DNA of 64,000 nucleotides from Ammoniphilus sp. CFH 90114 (GCF_004123195.1 NZ_SDLI01000001.1:298133-362132), one strand, 5' to 3'. Shown: positions 7,868 through 16,453, numbered from the stretch's first letter. The notes: generated by a model from the sequence alone, not told the origin. Made by a program: numbers and translations.

Positions 7868-8425
7868 ATGAAACTAAAAATATATGGACTTTTCCTGATG
7901 TTTGTCCTTCTCACCATTATGACTGGATGCAGTGAGGATTCAGGTCCTCCAGAGCCTCAAGCAAATGAGGGCGAAGCAGTACAACAAACAGAGAGTCCAA
8001 CGAATGAACCAAAAGAGGAAGAAAAGAAACTTAACTTTAAGATCTACTTTACGGATGCAAATGTATTGGAACTTAAGGAACAAGAACTAGAAGTAACATG
8101 GAGTGAGTCCTCCTCAAAATATTCTTTAGCCTTTCAATTGTTAGCGTCAGAAGTACCCCAGCCGGATGTATCGCCGTGGGAAGGATGGCAGTTATTGAAT
8201 GATCAGTTCGATAACGGGATCCTTACAGTAGATGTAATGAGTTCAAACAATCCAGTTGGAAGCAGTATGGAACGCATGATGATTCTGTCCTTACTTCAAA
8301 CGATGTTTCAATTTGAAGAAGTGACTCAAGTCCAACTATTGCTAAATGGACAAAAGGTAGAAACGCTAAGCGGACACATAGACATAGAGAAGCCTTTTTC
8401 AAGAGAGGATGTAGCAGACCTATAG
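7868..8425 (+). CDS. Lipoprotein with GerMN domain
   Basis: A 185-residue lipoprotein. The signal peptide ends in a lipobox T-G-C, then a Glu/Pro/Asn-rich linker to about residue 60, then one GerMN domain: the strand VYF-like FKIYFTD, a central GILTVDV, the helix SMERMMILSLLQTMF and the closing V..LLNGQKVETLSGH are typical. GerM of Bacillus has two such domains and acts in sporulation and germination; here there is one. Start 7868 has AGGTG seven bases upstream; the in-frame GTG at 7859 lies in that site. It is the second gene of the amidase operon. Confidence 0.8.
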   Translation: MKLKIYGLFLMFVLLTIMTGCSEDSGPPEPQANEGEAVQQTESPTNEPKEEEKKLNFKIYFTDANVLELKEQELEVTWSESSSKYSLAFQLLASEVPQPDVSPWEGWQLLNDQFDNGILTVDVMSSNNPVGSSMERMMILSLLQTMFQFEEVTQVQLLLNGQKVETLSGHIDIEKPFSREDVADL

Positions 8426-8442
8426 GGTTTGCTATTTTTTTT
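8412..8442 (+). terminator. Intrinsic terminator after the amidase-GerMN operon
   Basis: TAGCAGACC and GGTTTGCTA (8412-8434, one G-U pair) followed by eight T. The stop codon lies in the loop. Confidence 0.75.
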
Positions 8443-8530
8443 GAGTTATAATAAACTTTATTTATTCGTCAAACAAGCAAAACTAATGAAACAGCATTGT
8501 AAAATGAATGGACTTCTAGGAGGAAGCAGA

Positions 8531-9448
8531 ATGTTTAATCAAGTCTTTAGAGGAATTAGTTTATCCTTAATATTAATACTTTTATTAACAGCCTGCGGTG
8601 GTGGACCACAGCAAGCGATTCCTGACCAGCCAGCAGAGGCCGGAGATACTGGGAAGACACCATCCTTAACGATTGGGGTTATACCTTCTTTGAATCAAGG
8701 GAAGATGCAAGAAGCTATTAAGAAACTTGGGAGTCATCTTGAACAGGAAGTTGGAATCGCTGTTAAGATCGATGTTTATCCTGACTATAATGGTGTTGTT
8801 GAAGCGATGAACTTTGGACAAGTGAATATGGCCTACTACGGTCCTCTAACTTATGTAATAGCCCATCATGAAAGTGGTGCTGAAGCTATTATGACTCAAT
8901 TGGTTAAGGGAGAACCTTATTATTATTCTTATATCATTGCTCATAAGGATTCTCCTTACAATAGCCTTGATGAGATGCTCAACGATAAGGAGCAAGTCAC
9001 TTTTGCCTTTGGAGATCCAAACTCTACTTCTGGATCCCTTATTCCTGGGCTTGAATTAAAGGATAGAGGGGTATATCGCAATAACAATGACCATGACTTC
9101 AAGAATGTGATCTTCACAGGCGGACACGATGCTACAGCATTAGCAGTGGAAAACAAGCAGGTAGATGCAGGGGCTATTGATAGTGCCATTTTTGACACCT
9201 TAAAAGAAGGTGGAAAAATTAATGGGGACCTTTATAAAGTGATTTGGCAGTCTGAAAAGCTGTTTCAATATCCTTGGGCAGTAAAAGATGTTGATCAAGA
9301 GACAGTTAGTAAAATTCAAGAAGCCTTTTTGAAAGTTACCGATCAGGATATATTAGACGCCTTTGCTGCAACGGGTTTCACCAAAGCTCAAAACTCGGAC
9401 TATGAAGCTATTCGTCGTGCTGCAGAACAAGATGGTCGACTTAAATAG
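8531..9448 (+). CDS. phnD: Phosphonate/phosphite-type ABC transporter substrate-binding lipoprotein
   Basis: A 305-residue PhnD/PtxB-family binding protein. It has a lipoprotein signal (L-T-A-C-G, Cys at about residue 20), then the family signatures AYYGPLTYV, FGDPNSTSGS and TGGHDATA, which line the ligand pocket with backbone amides and hydroxyls. The frame is open 100 bases further up, but AGGAGG six bases before 8531 and the signal peptide fix the start. It leads a binding protein-permease-ATPase operon. Phosphonate, phosphite or hypophosphite are the likely ligands; no catabolic gene is present to decide. Confidence 0.88.
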   Translation: MFNQVFRGISLSLILILLLTACGGGPQQAIPDQPAEAGDTGKTPSLTIGVIPSLNQGKMQEAIKKLGSHLEQEVGIAVKIDVYPDYNGVVEAMNFGQVNMAYYGPLTYVIAHHESGAEAIMTQLVKGEPYYYSYIIAHKDSPYNSLDEMLNDKEQVTFAFGDPNSTSGSLIPGLELKDRGVYRNNNDHDFKNVIFTGGHDATALAVENKQVDAGAIDSAIFDTLKEGGKINGDLYKVIWQSEKLFQYPWAVKDVDQETVSKIQEAFLKVTDQDILDAFAATGFTKAQNSDYEAIRRAAEQDGRLK

Positions 9449-9459
9449 GAGGAAGTTAA

Positions 9460-10215
9460 TTGAATAAATTACCCAAATGGTCGCTGACAATTTTGTCAGC
9501 GATTGTCATTATCTGGAGCGCGCAGGGCGCACAATTCGATATAAGAAAATTTCTGGATCTCGGAAATAGCCTCGTCTTTCTCCAGACGAAATGGCTCCCA
9601 CCTGATTGGAGTATTCTCCCGTTAGCCATCAAGTCTGCAGTCGTTACATTACAAATTGCCATTCTTGGTACGTTTCTGGCTATGGTAGTTGCCATTCCAC
9701 TTAGTTTTTTGGCTGCATACAATACGTCCCCGTCAAAAGGGCTTTATAATGGGACTCGTTGGCTGCTCAATTTTTTTCGTTCTGTCCCAGAAATTGTGTT
9801 AGGATTACTTCTTGTTCCGTCCTTGGGACTAGGTCCTTTTCCAGCTGTCGTGGCTATAGCCATTCATAACATTGGTGTGTTGGGTAAATTGATTTCGGAA
9901 TTGATAGAGGCAGCAGACCCGGGACCGCAGGAAGCGGTTGCTTCTGTTGGAGTCCCTAGAATTTTGGTCATCTTATACGGGATCCTTCCGCAAATTGTGC
10001 CTAATATCCTTTCTCATTACTTTTACCGATTAGAAGTCGGGGTACGAGCTTCTCTGATTCTAGGCTTTATCGGCGGAGGTGGGATTGGAAATATGTTATT
10101 TATTGATTTTAAAATTTTTAATTATCAATTCGTGGCAACAGAAGTTATTGTAATCATGGGGCTTGTTTTACTGGTTGATTACTTGGGGACTTTCGTAAGA
10201 AAAAGGGTGATTTGA
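9460..10215 (+). CDS. phnE: ABC transporter permease, PhnE family
   Basis: A 251-residue membrane permease with about six helices. The cytoplasmic coupling loop reads QEAVASVGVPR...YGILPQIVP, the EAA motif that docks on the ATPase, and the C-terminal LILGFIGGGGIG is typical of PhnE. It starts with TTG at 9460; AGGAGG overlaps the stop codon of the binding-protein gene and lies seven bases away. Its stop overlaps the ATPase start by one base (TGATG), so translation is coupled. Confidence 0.9.
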   Translation: MNKLPKWSLTILSAIVIIWSAQGAQFDIRKFLDLGNSLVFLQTKWLPPDWSILPLAIKSAVVTLQIAILGTFLAMVVAIPLSFLAAYNTSPSKGLYNGTRWLLNFFRSVPEIVLGLLLVPSLGLGPFPAVVAIAIHNIGVLGKLISELIEAADPGPQEAVASVGVPRILVILYGILPQIVPNILSHYFYRLEVGVRASLILGFIGGGGIGNMLFIDFKIFNYQFVATEVIVIMGLVLLVDYLGTFVRKRVI

Positions 10216-10952
10216 TGCTAGTGGAAATTGAAAACTTAAAAGTGCAATATCACAGGGCAACAAGTCCTGCACTTGAGAGTATTTCGTTTGGTGTGGGAGA
10301 GGGTGAGTTTGTTGTTGTTTTAGGATTGAGTGGGGCTGGTAAGTCGACTCTTATCCGATGTATAAACCAACTTGTTAAACCTACTAGTGGAACTATACGT
10401 TGGGAAGGAAAAGAGATTACGGGTTACAAAGGAAGAGCTCTTACCCTTTACAGGCGCTCGATAGGAATGATATTTCAATCTTTTAATTTATTAGGTAGAC
10501 TATCGGCTGTAACGAATGTTTTAGTGGGAAGACTCGGCTACATAAGCAGATGGAGAGCTCTGACTTATTTATTTCCATCAATCGATCTTAAAATAGCGGA
10601 AGATGCATTAGACCGAGTTGGTTTAGCAGGAGTGAAGCATCAACGGGCAGATCAATTAAGCGGTGGCCAAAGGCAGCGCGTCGCCATCGCCAGAGCATTG
10701 GTGCAGAGGCCTAAGCTTATCCTTGGGGATGAGCCTGTTGCAAGTCTTGACCCGCTAACTTCAAGAAGCATCATGGATCTGTTAAAATCAATTAATAAGG
10801 AGGAAAATATTACCATGATAATTAATCTGCATGATGTGGAATTGGCCAAGCAGTATGCCACACGAGTCATTGGGATTTCCCATGGGCGTATTGTCTTCGA
10901 TGATATACCTGAACGTCTTGATGGGCCTTCCTTGGAGAAAATTTATACATGA
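10215..10952 (+). CDS. phnC: ABC transporter ATPase, PhnC family
   Basis: A 245-residue ATPase that powers the importer from the cytoplasmic face. Walker A is GLSGAGKST (about residues 37-45), the Q-loop lies at MIFQSFNL, the signature is LSGGQ and Walker B is LILGDEP with the catalytic Glu, followed by the switch His in NLHD. The inserted segment LTYLFPSIDL before the signature is characteristic of PhnC. ATG at 10215 overlaps the permease stop; a TTG one codon earlier is less likely. Confidence 0.92.
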   Translation: MLVEIENLKVQYHRATSPALESISFGVGEGEFVVVLGLSGAGKSTLIRCINQLVKPTSGTIRWEGKEITGYKGRALTLYRRSIGMIFQSFNLLGRLSAVTNVLVGRLGYISRWRALTYLFPSIDLKIAEDALDRVGLAGVKHQRADQLSGGQRQRVAIARALVQRPKLILGDEPVASLDPLTSRSIMDLLKSINKEENITMIINLHDVELAKQYATRVIGISHGRIVFDDIPERLDGPSLEKIYT

Positions 10953-10976
10953 AAAATGATATAGGGGGTTGATAAT

Positions 10977-11867
10977 ATGAATCTTAACCACTTAAAAGCT
11001 TTAGTTAAAGTGGTTCAAACGGGAAGCTATAAAGAAGCGGCCAAGCATTTAAACGTCTCCCAGCCAGCCATTACACAGAGGATTCAAGCGCTTGAAGATT
11101 ATATGAAGACGAAGCTCTTAACGAAAGAATCAGAGGGTGTCCAACTTACAAGCCACGGTCGAACGATCTATGAATCCTCTTTGCAGATCTTAATGATCTG
11201 GGACAGGATAGAGGAAGAGGTCTGGGGAACAAAAGTGAAGGGCAGACTTACTCTTGGCGCAAGTACCATTCCTTCGGAATACCTTCTTCCCCCATTACTT
11301 AAGACTTATAGAAATGTCTATCCGGATGTAAAGCTTCATCTTCGTATTTCAGGTACGAGCGAGGTGATTAAATGGTTAAGAGATCGTACCGTAGACGTAG
11401 CGATAACGGGTATACCGATGACAACGGAAGGTGTTATGTCGTTTCCCATTGCTGAGGATAATATGTGTTTGATTATCCCTATTGATTATGATTGGCCTAC
11501 GACTGTTGAGAAGCTAACGATGCTTACCGAATCAGATTGGATCATGCGTGAACCTGAATCAGATACGCGTAGAACATTAGAAGCCTATTTAACCAGTTCG
11601 GGTATTGAAGTGGCGAAGCTGTCTATTTCTGGTCAAGTAGAAAGTACGGAAGCTGTTATTGCAGCTGTGGAAGCAGGTCTAGGGATTTCAGCTGTATCCT
11701 CGCTAGCAGCTGCAAAAGCAGTGAAACTAGGTGGAGTAAAAGTGGTTGATATACCAGAGTTTAAACTTCATAGAAGATTTTATTGTTCTTACTTGTATGA
11801 CCAGAAAAATCAATCCGTTATTTCTACATTTATTCAGTTTCTTCATAATCATAGCGCCATTCAATGA
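10977..11867 (+). CDS. LysR-family transcriptional regulator
   Basis: A 296-residue LysR-type regulator: N-terminal winged helix-turn-helix (residues 1-60, AKHLNVSQPAITQRIQALE recognition region) and a periplasmic-binding-like effector domain from about 90 (RLTLGAST.P..YLLPPLL). It follows the ATPase gene by 24 bases on the same strand, with AGGGGG upstream, so it is probably the last gene of the importer operon. LysR regulators are usually divergent from their targets, so this placement is somewhat unusual. The ligand could be the transported compound or a sulfur/phosphorus signal. Confidence 0.9.
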   Translation: MNLNHLKALVKVVQTGSYKEAAKHLNVSQPAITQRIQALEDYMKTKLLTKESEGVQLTSHGRTIYESSLQILMIWDRIEEEVWGTKVKGRLTLGASTIPSEYLLPPLLKTYRNVYPDVKLHLRISGTSEVIKWLRDRTVDVAITGIPMTTEGVMSFPIAEDNMCLIIPIDYDWPTTVEKLTMLTESDWIMREPESDTRRTLEAYLTSSGIEVAKLSISGQVESTEAVIAAVEAGLGISAVSSLAAAKAVKLGGVKVVDIPEFKLHRRFYCSYLYDQKNQSVISTFIQFLHNHSAIQ

Positions 11868-11890
11868 GGAGGCGCTATGATTAATGGCTT
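11850..11890 (+). terminator. Hairpin at the end of the regulator gene
   Basis: CATAGCGCC and GGCGCTATG form nine base pairs over the stop codon with a 12-base loop. There is no direct T-run; a T-rich stretch comes nine bases later, so termination is only probable. Confidence 0.45.
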
Positions 11891-12282
11891 TTTTCTACAT
11901 ATGTTCCTGCAATTAGATCATGGATGGCACGTCGGTCTTCTCTTAGAAGGATCATAAATGCACTGATAATTACGGTAATACCAAAGGTTATTAAGCTTAA
12001 AATCATTTTGCCGAATACTTCTCTAAGGAGCATAGTTCCTAATGACAAAGGAAGAAAATCCGTTCTAGCAATGCGTATATAAAGCAATCTCTTCCCAAAC
12101 GTATACCCACCCCAAACTAGAGGCAGCAAGGTCGCATAAAGTAAGTTTACAACAGTCTCTGTTGCATTTGCTGTACCTTGGTCCATTCCAACTGTGATGC
12201 CATAGCAGAATAATCCAATTAAGATTCCATCGACGAGCCCAGCTGCAAGCCGACGCCAAAATCCTCCGCGCTTTTCTGACAT
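11881..12282 (-). CDS. RDD-family membrane protein
   Basis: A 133-residue membrane protein with three or four helices. The RDD signature is read as an N-terminal RRLAAGLVDG helix and a charged pair REDRRAIHDLIAGT near the C-terminus, both conserved in this family. Function of RDD proteins is largely unknown; some act in Na+/H+ exchange. Start 12282 has AGGTGG five bases upstream; a GTG three codons earlier lies within that site. Convergent with the LysR gene, with virtually no gap. Confidence 0.85.
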   Translation of the reverse strand: MSEKRGGFWRRLAAGLVDGILIGLFCYGITVGMDQGTANATETVVNLLYATLLPLVWGGYTFGKRLLYIRIARTDFLPLSLGTMLLREVFGKMILSLITFGITVIISAFMILLREDRRAIHDLIAGTYVEKSH

Positions 12283-12342
12283 AATACCCACCTACAATCT
12301 CGTTTACCTTATGTATATTCCATGGAGGCTTTTCCAGAGAAC

Positions 12343-12382
12343 AAAAAAGGACCAACTGTAAGGTAACAGTCAGTCCTTTTTT
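12343..12382. terminator. Bidirectional terminator downstream of the NADH dehydrogenase gene
   Basis: AAAAAAGGAC plus ACTGT pair with ACAGT plus GTCCTTTTTT around an internal mismatch. It ends minus-strand transcription from the NDH-2 gene before the RDD gene. Confidence 0.85.
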
Positions 12383-12388
12383 GAATAA

Positions 12389-13450
12389 TTAGCCAAGGTG
12401 TCTCTTATAAAGCCATAAAACACCTGACTTGAGAATACGTGGGACACGTCCGTGCAGCGGGGTGTCTCCGATAACAGCGAAGCCTTCTTTTTTTCCTAGG
12501 GAGCCGAAGACAGCTTTCAATTTCAGCGGAGGAAGGTGGATGGCTTGTCCCTTCCACTTCGCAAGCAAAATATCTCTTAATCGGTCAGCCATCATCTCTG
12601 CTAGGTAAGCACTAGGTGCAAAATTAGCAGAGGCGCAGTCCCCAATGATGTAGACATCTGGTTGCTCTGGAAGAGAGTAATCATCGCCAACAATAAACCG
12701 AGCCTGATGATCTCGCTCTCCAACGATACAATCCGTTATGGGAGCAGGTTTAATCCCAGCCGTCCATACAACCGCATCATATTCGAGGGTTCCTTCCTGA
12801 TGAATGGCATACTGTGGGTAGAGTTCATTCAATTGAATATAATTAATTAAATTAACGTCATGCTCACGGAACCATTGGGTTACATAGTCCTGAGTCTTTT
12901 GTGGAAAAGGACTCAGGAGTCCTTTTCCACGATTCACGATGGAAATATTAAGATCCGGTCTCGACTGTCTAAGTTCTGCTGCTAATTCCACACCACTAAG
13001 GCCACCGCCAATTACCATCACTCGTTCATAGGGATCTAATGTGGTCAATCGTTGAGAAGCAATTTGGGACTTCTTAATGGTTTGAATGCTAAATGCATTC
13101 TCTTCGGCACCTAGGACATTCTGATAATCATCCACACATCCTACAGCAATGACTAACTCGTCATATTCAATAGGATCGTGTTCCCGTACTTCAACCCTTT
13201 TCCCCTCAAAATCAATACTCGTTGCCTCACCATATATCTTGGTTAGGCGTGGGTCTTCGGGAAAAGGATGTGTTAATTCCGCTAGGGATTCCGTCCCTGC
13301 GGCAAGGGCATAATACTCTACTTTAAATGTATGATACGGAAGCCGGTCAATTAATATGATCTCATGATCATCCCGTATCTTGGGCAGTAAGCCTTGAATT
13401 AGCCTCATACCGCCATATCCGCCACCTAAAATGACTAGTTTTTTTCCCAT
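12389..13450 (-). CDS. yutJ: Type II NADH dehydrogenase-like flavoprotein (YutJ type)
   Basis: A 353-residue FAD-dependent pyridine-nucleotide oxidoreductase. The FAD-binding GGGYGG begins at residue 9, the NAD-binding GGGLSG lies near 150, and the second FAD motif IIGDCAS is near 270. Length and motifs fit non-proton-pumping NADH:quinone dehydrogenases; B. subtilis YutJ is the closest in size. Such enzymes sit on the inner membrane face and feed electrons to menaquinone. ATG at 13450 has AGGTG nine bases upstream; the GTG at 13462 is part of that site. A TTGAAA-16-TACATT promoter (13541-13514) and a catabolite-control-like site lie upstream. Confidence 0.82.
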   Translation of the reverse strand: MGKKLVILGGGYGGMRLIQGLLPKIRDDHEIILIDRLPYHTFKVEYYALAAGTESLAELTHPFPEDPRLTKIYGEATSIDFEGKRVEVREHDPIEYDELVIAVGCVDDYQNVLGAEENAFSIQTIKKSQIASQRLTTLDPYERVMVIGGGLSGVELAAELRQSRPDLNISIVNRGKGLLSPFPQKTQDYVTQWFREHDVNLINYIQLNELYPQYAIHQEGTLEYDAVVWTAGIKPAPITDCIVGERDHQARFIVGDDYSLPEQPDVYIIGDCASANFAPSAYLAEMMADRLRDILLAKWKGQAIHLPPLKLKAVFGSLGKKEGFAVIGDTPLHGRVPRILKSGVLWLYKRHLG

Positions 13451-13513
13451 TATCAATAACACCTCATATGTGTTGCGATAGAATCCTTATCTATTTTAAG
13501 ATAAAAAAGAGAG

Positions 13514-13541
13514 AATGTAAAAATATTTGACGATATTTCAA
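13514..13541 (-). promoter_or_regulatory. Likely promoter of the NDH-2 gene
   Basis: On the minus strand TTGAAA (13541-13536), 16-base spacer, TACATT (13519-13514), some 64 bases before the start codon. Confidence 0.5.
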
Positions 13542-13547
13542 CGTTTT

Positions 13548-13561
13548 TGTAAGCGTATACA
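13548..13561. promoter_or_regulatory. Catabolite-responsive-element-like site
   Basis: TGTAAGCGTATACA matches the CcpA consensus TGWAANCGNTNWCA at all but one fixed position. It sits six bases upstream of the NDH-2 promoter and upstream of the divergent small gene, so CcpA could influence either. Confidence 0.45.
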
Positions 13562-13720
13562 CAAAAAGTAATTAAATTCGGAAATTTCCCTTACACAAAT
13601 AGTATGTCCAAAAGGGAAATAAATTGTAATTCTCGAAAGCGTGTTGCTGTTTTTCCACCTTCTGATAAAATAGTATTAGACGCTTATCCAGCATTGGAAA
13701 AAGACGAAGGAGCGGACTCC

Positions 13721-14017
13721 ATGGTTGATCTTATAGAATTGATTGAAGAATTTGAGGTGTTAATTGCCTCAAGTGAAACGAACCACCATAAAATGTTAAC
13801 CTTTCTAAAAGGGGTTAACCGCAGGCTTCCCAAAAATGTAATACCACCTATGATTGAATTTATTACAATCCTCAAGGAAGAAAATCCTAGCTTGTTTTAT
13901 GAGTTGAAGGACCATATTCCTAAAGGGATGCCACTATACGACATCTTAAGGATTGATATTTCTTATGAACTGGCTAAAGAACGTTTAACGAAGAGGAAGG
14001 AAAGAGTGAGAAGATAA
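13721..14017 (+). CDS. Hypothetical protein, about 98 residues
   Basis: A small basic helical protein ending in a Lys/Arg-rich tail (about LTKRKERVRR). Two starts are possible. ATG at 13604 would give 137 residues but has no ribosome site; ATG at 13721 has AAGGAG eight bases upstream and gives 98 residues, which I prefer. The gene has its own terminator. It is divergent from NDH-2 and shares the cre-like site region. I do not recognise the family. Confidence 0.6.
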   Translation: MVDLIELIEEFEVLIASSETNHHKMLTFLKGVNRRLPKNVIPPMIEFITILKEENPSLFYELKDHIPKGMPLYDILRIDISYELAKERLTKRKERVRR

Positions 14018-14055
14018 CAGGAAGGAATCCCTACAGGGGGTCCTTCCTGTTTTTG
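14016..14055 (+). terminator. Intrinsic terminator
   Basis: AACAGGAAGGA and TCCTTCCTGTT (14016-14051) with a smaller inner stem, followed by T-run. Confidence 0.9.
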
Positions 14056-14108
14056 TTACCAAAAGTTATTTAGCTTTAATTTCATTGACGAATGCCAATA
14101 ATACACTT

Positions 14109-15134
14109 ATGAGTAAAAGAAAAAAAGAGAGTAAAAATCAGGGTTTATCAGTGAAGGGAGTTGTTCCCATCTTGCGGATATATAATAAATTGGGCGTTTT
14201 ATTGTTTTGTCTGCTTAGTTTAACAACGCAAGCTCTTGCCTCATCGATTAGTATTCAAGATATTACAGGGATTAATGAAGAGTTGGGGCAAACGATTGAA
14301 CTGCGCTACCTTGACCAACAATTTTCTATTCCGATATCACAGTTGACCTTACCAGAAGTCTCTATTCCAATTGTAAACACTAGTTCTGTCATGAAAATTG
14401 CAGATCGTCTTGATGCTCAGATTGGTGTGAAGGAGCAAAGTGCCTATATTGATCACAATGGGAGGATAGTTGAACACTTAACAGGTGTTGCCATAGACCG
14501 TAATAAACTAATCTTCACATTTCAACAATTACTTTATTCGCCTGAGGAAACATCAGCCATGCTGCCTATTACGTTTATTCCACCGAGAGTAACAACGCAG
14601 CAATTAAAACTGGCAATGGAGAGGCAAATTTCAAGTTTTGCAACCTATTACAACAGCAGAAACTTTAATCGTTCGCAAAATATTCAACTCGCTTCATCTG
14701 CCATCCATCATTATGTCCTTCTTCCTGGTGAGACATTTTCTTTCAATAAGGTTGTAGGTAAACGTACCGTTGAAAAAGGATATAAACGCGCCCCCGTAAT
14801 TGTGAGAGGGGAGTTGTCGGAGGGAATAGGGGGAGGCATCTGTCAAGTTTCCTCAACCCTCTTTAATGCAGTTGATAAGGCTGGCCTCACGATCTTACGG
14901 AGATATTCGCATAGCAAACAAGTCGGGTATGTACCTGCTGGAAGAGATGCAACGGTTAGCTGGTATGGTCCTGATTTTTCATTTCGTAATGATTATGACC
15001 ATCCTGTCATGATAAAGTGTTATGCTAGGCACGGTAAGAATCTAGTCACGATCTATTCCAGTAAAAGTCTTGAAGCGGAATTGCGGACTGTTCCCGAGGC
15101 ACCCCAAAAACTACCGATAGAATCACGCAGTTAA
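14109..15134 (+). CDS. VanW-family exported protein
   Basis: About 341 residues. A basic start and one hydrophobic segment (about residues 28-45, ending ALAS) look like a signal peptide. The C-terminal 130 residues are a VanW domain: LLPGETFSFN, the GGGICQVSSTLFNA core and YSHSKQVGYVP...DATVSW are diagnostic. VanW proteins are linked with the cell wall and some vancomycin clusters, but their role is unknown. No start has a good ribosome site; ATG at 14109, TTG at 14085 and TTG near 14172 are all possible. The phosphatidylserine synthase gene follows after 23 bases. Confidence 0.85.
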   Translation: MSKRKKESKNQGLSVKGVVPILRIYNKLGVLLFCLLSLTTQALASSISIQDITGINEELGQTIELRYLDQQFSIPISQLTLPEVSIPIVNTSSVMKIADRLDAQIGVKEQSAYIDHNGRIVEHLTGVAIDRNKLIFTFQQLLYSPEETSAMLPITFIPPRVTTQQLKLAMERQISSFATYYNSRNFNRSQNIQLASSAIHHYVLLPGETFSFNKVVGKRTVEKGYKRAPVIVRGELSEGIGGGICQVSSTLFNAVDKAGLTILRRYSHSKQVGYVPAGRDATVSWYGPDFSFRNDYDHPVMIKCYARHGKNLVTIYSSKSLEAELRTVPEAPQKLPIESRS

Positions 15135-15157
15135 AAGCTCATGATGGGAGGGATTCC

Positions 15158-15649
15158 ATGCTGTCCTATATTGTAAGGTCTATACCCAATTTATTCTCTT
15201 TGGGTAACCTCTTATGCGGTGTGTTTTCGATCACCTTTTCCATGAATGGATATCATCGGACAGCAAGCTTGCTTATTTTTTTAGCTGCCTTTCTTGATGT
15301 TTTTGATGGAAGAATTGCCCGTAAACTAAAAGTGAATAATCAAATTGGAGTTGAACTTGATTCATTAGCTGACATTGTAAGTTTTGGAGTAGCACCCGCT
15401 TTACTCTTCCATACCCTAGCTAGTCCGAGCTGGGTTAATCCTATTGCGTTTGTTCTTTACCCTACAATGGGGGCTTTACGTTTGGCCCGTTTCAATGCGA
15501 ATCCTACAGTAGGCTACTACATGGGAATACCCATTACGTTAGCGGGTCTAATCATGAGCTTAATGGGGGTATTCTTGTATACTAACCCCTATATAGCCAT
15601 TCTTTTGGCTATCCTTATGGTCAGTCCTATACGGGTGAAGAAATTGTAA
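15158..15649 (+). CDS. pssA: CDP-diacylglycerol-serine O-phosphatidyltransferase
   Basis: A 163-residue membrane enzyme making phosphatidylserine from CDP-diacylglycerol and serine, the precursor of phosphatidylethanolamine. The CDP-alcohol phosphotransferase motif DGxxAR(x8)GxxxDxxxD is complete from DGRIAR to the last Asp of SLAD (about residues 50-70). About five helices are visible. GGGAGGG precedes the ATG. No decarboxylase gene (psd) is adjacent, unlike in some Bacillales. PgsA-type activity is less likely because of the short length and the N-terminal NLFSLGNLLCG. Confidence 0.88.
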   Translation: MLSYIVRSIPNLFSLGNLLCGVFSITFSMNGYHRTASLLIFLAAFLDVFDGRIARKLKVNNQIGVELDSLADIVSFGVAPALLFHTLASPSWVNPIAFVLYPTMGALRLARFNANPTVGYYMGIPITLAGLIMSLMGVFLYTNPYIAILLAILMVSPIRVKKL

Positions 15650-15723
15650 GAGAAAAGATAGACGTGGGGAACTGTATTGGTCATAATAGTAAATAAACTT
15701 TATTCTAGAGGAGGAACAGAGAT

Positions 15724-15957
15724 ATGGGGATTTGTATGAAGGATCACCCTTCTGAGGATGTTCTAGAAAAAATAGAGGCTGTTAAGGAACAATTAGAAGC
15801 CTCTGTTCTGGAAGGACTGCTTTTTGGATTAGAAAATCAGAAATGGGACCAGGCTCAGCTAAATGAACTATTCCATGCACTAAAGAAGCTAGAAAAACGA
15901 ATCACTAATGAGGAAAGAACGGCTACTTTAGATCAAATTGTTTCCTTTTTGGATTAA
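15724..15957 (+). CDS. Hypothetical helical protein, 77 residues
   Basis: A small acidic protein predicted almost fully helical, with heptad-like leucines over residues 10-70. AGAGGAGGA lies eight bases upstream of the ATG and a strong terminator follows the stop. Another ATG at codon 5 is further from the site. Conserved start signals make it a real gene; no family recognised. Confidence 0.65.
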   Translation: MGICMKDHPSEDVLEKIEAVKEQLEASVLEGLLFGLENQKWDQAQLNELFHALKKLEKRITNEERTATLDQIVSFLD

Positions 15958-15972
15958 GATTAAATAAACATA

Positions 15973-16016
15973 AAGACAAGCGTACCAGCCATTCGTTGGT
16001 AGCTTGTCTTTTTTTT
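15973..16016 (+). terminator. Intrinsic terminator
   Basis: AAGACAAGC and TACCA pair with TGGTA and GCTTGTCTT, followed by eight T. Confidence 0.9.
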
Positions 16017-16127
16017 ATAACTTTGACAATGCTACTGGTTTTTAATGAATAATCTGCTTATGTTGTCACATACTGTATATACATGAGGCACAAAGCCTTT
16101 TTACTAATGAAAGGAAGGTAAAACAAC

Positions 16128-16337
16128 ATGGGAAGCATTTCCGTCCTCTCCCTGAAAAAAAAGATGGATGGTAAAGGAGAATATTTCGAAGTTATGATTG
16201 ATCTTGATGGTCAATTTACGCGCTGTTTCCTACGATCGGGACTAGGAAGGTATGACTTGCTAAGGCAGTTGTATACAGTGACTACTATAGAAGATTTATA
16301 TCAAATTGATGACAAAGCTATATTATATATTGCTTGA
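16128..16337 (+). CDS. Hypothetical protein, 69 residues
   Basis: A small soluble protein with strand-helix pattern (FEVMIDLDGQFTRCFLR then a Leu-rich helix). AAGGAAGG stands eleven bases before the ATG and a terminator begins at the stop codon. No family recognised and no partner genes: the next gene is transcribed separately. Confidence 0.65.
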   Translation: MGSISVLSLKKKMDGKGEYFEVMIDLDGQFTRCFLRSGLGRYDLLRQLYTVTTIEDLYQIDDKAILYIA

Positions 16338-16364
16338 AAAAAGGAGGAGTCCCCTCCTTTTTCT
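16338..16364 (+). terminator. Intrinsic terminator
   Basis: AAAAAGGAGG and CCTCCTTTTT with a 5-base loop, directly after the stop codon. Confidence 0.85.
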
Positions 16365-16453
16365 TTTGTTTTAGCTTTAGGGGCAATAATATTCATAAAC
16401 CCTCTCCCTAGGACATACATGATAGAAAAGGCAAACCTAGGGAGGAGCGAAAG

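Noticed and set aside
14085-14108. TTG start for the VanW protein
   Set aside because: It has no ribosome site and adds only eight residues before a basic N-terminus; ATG 14109 is kept with reserve.
16023-16051. TTGACA at 16023 as a promoter for the 69-residue gene
   Set aside because: The -35 is perfect but no acceptable -10 lies 16-18 bases downstream (TGAATA at best).
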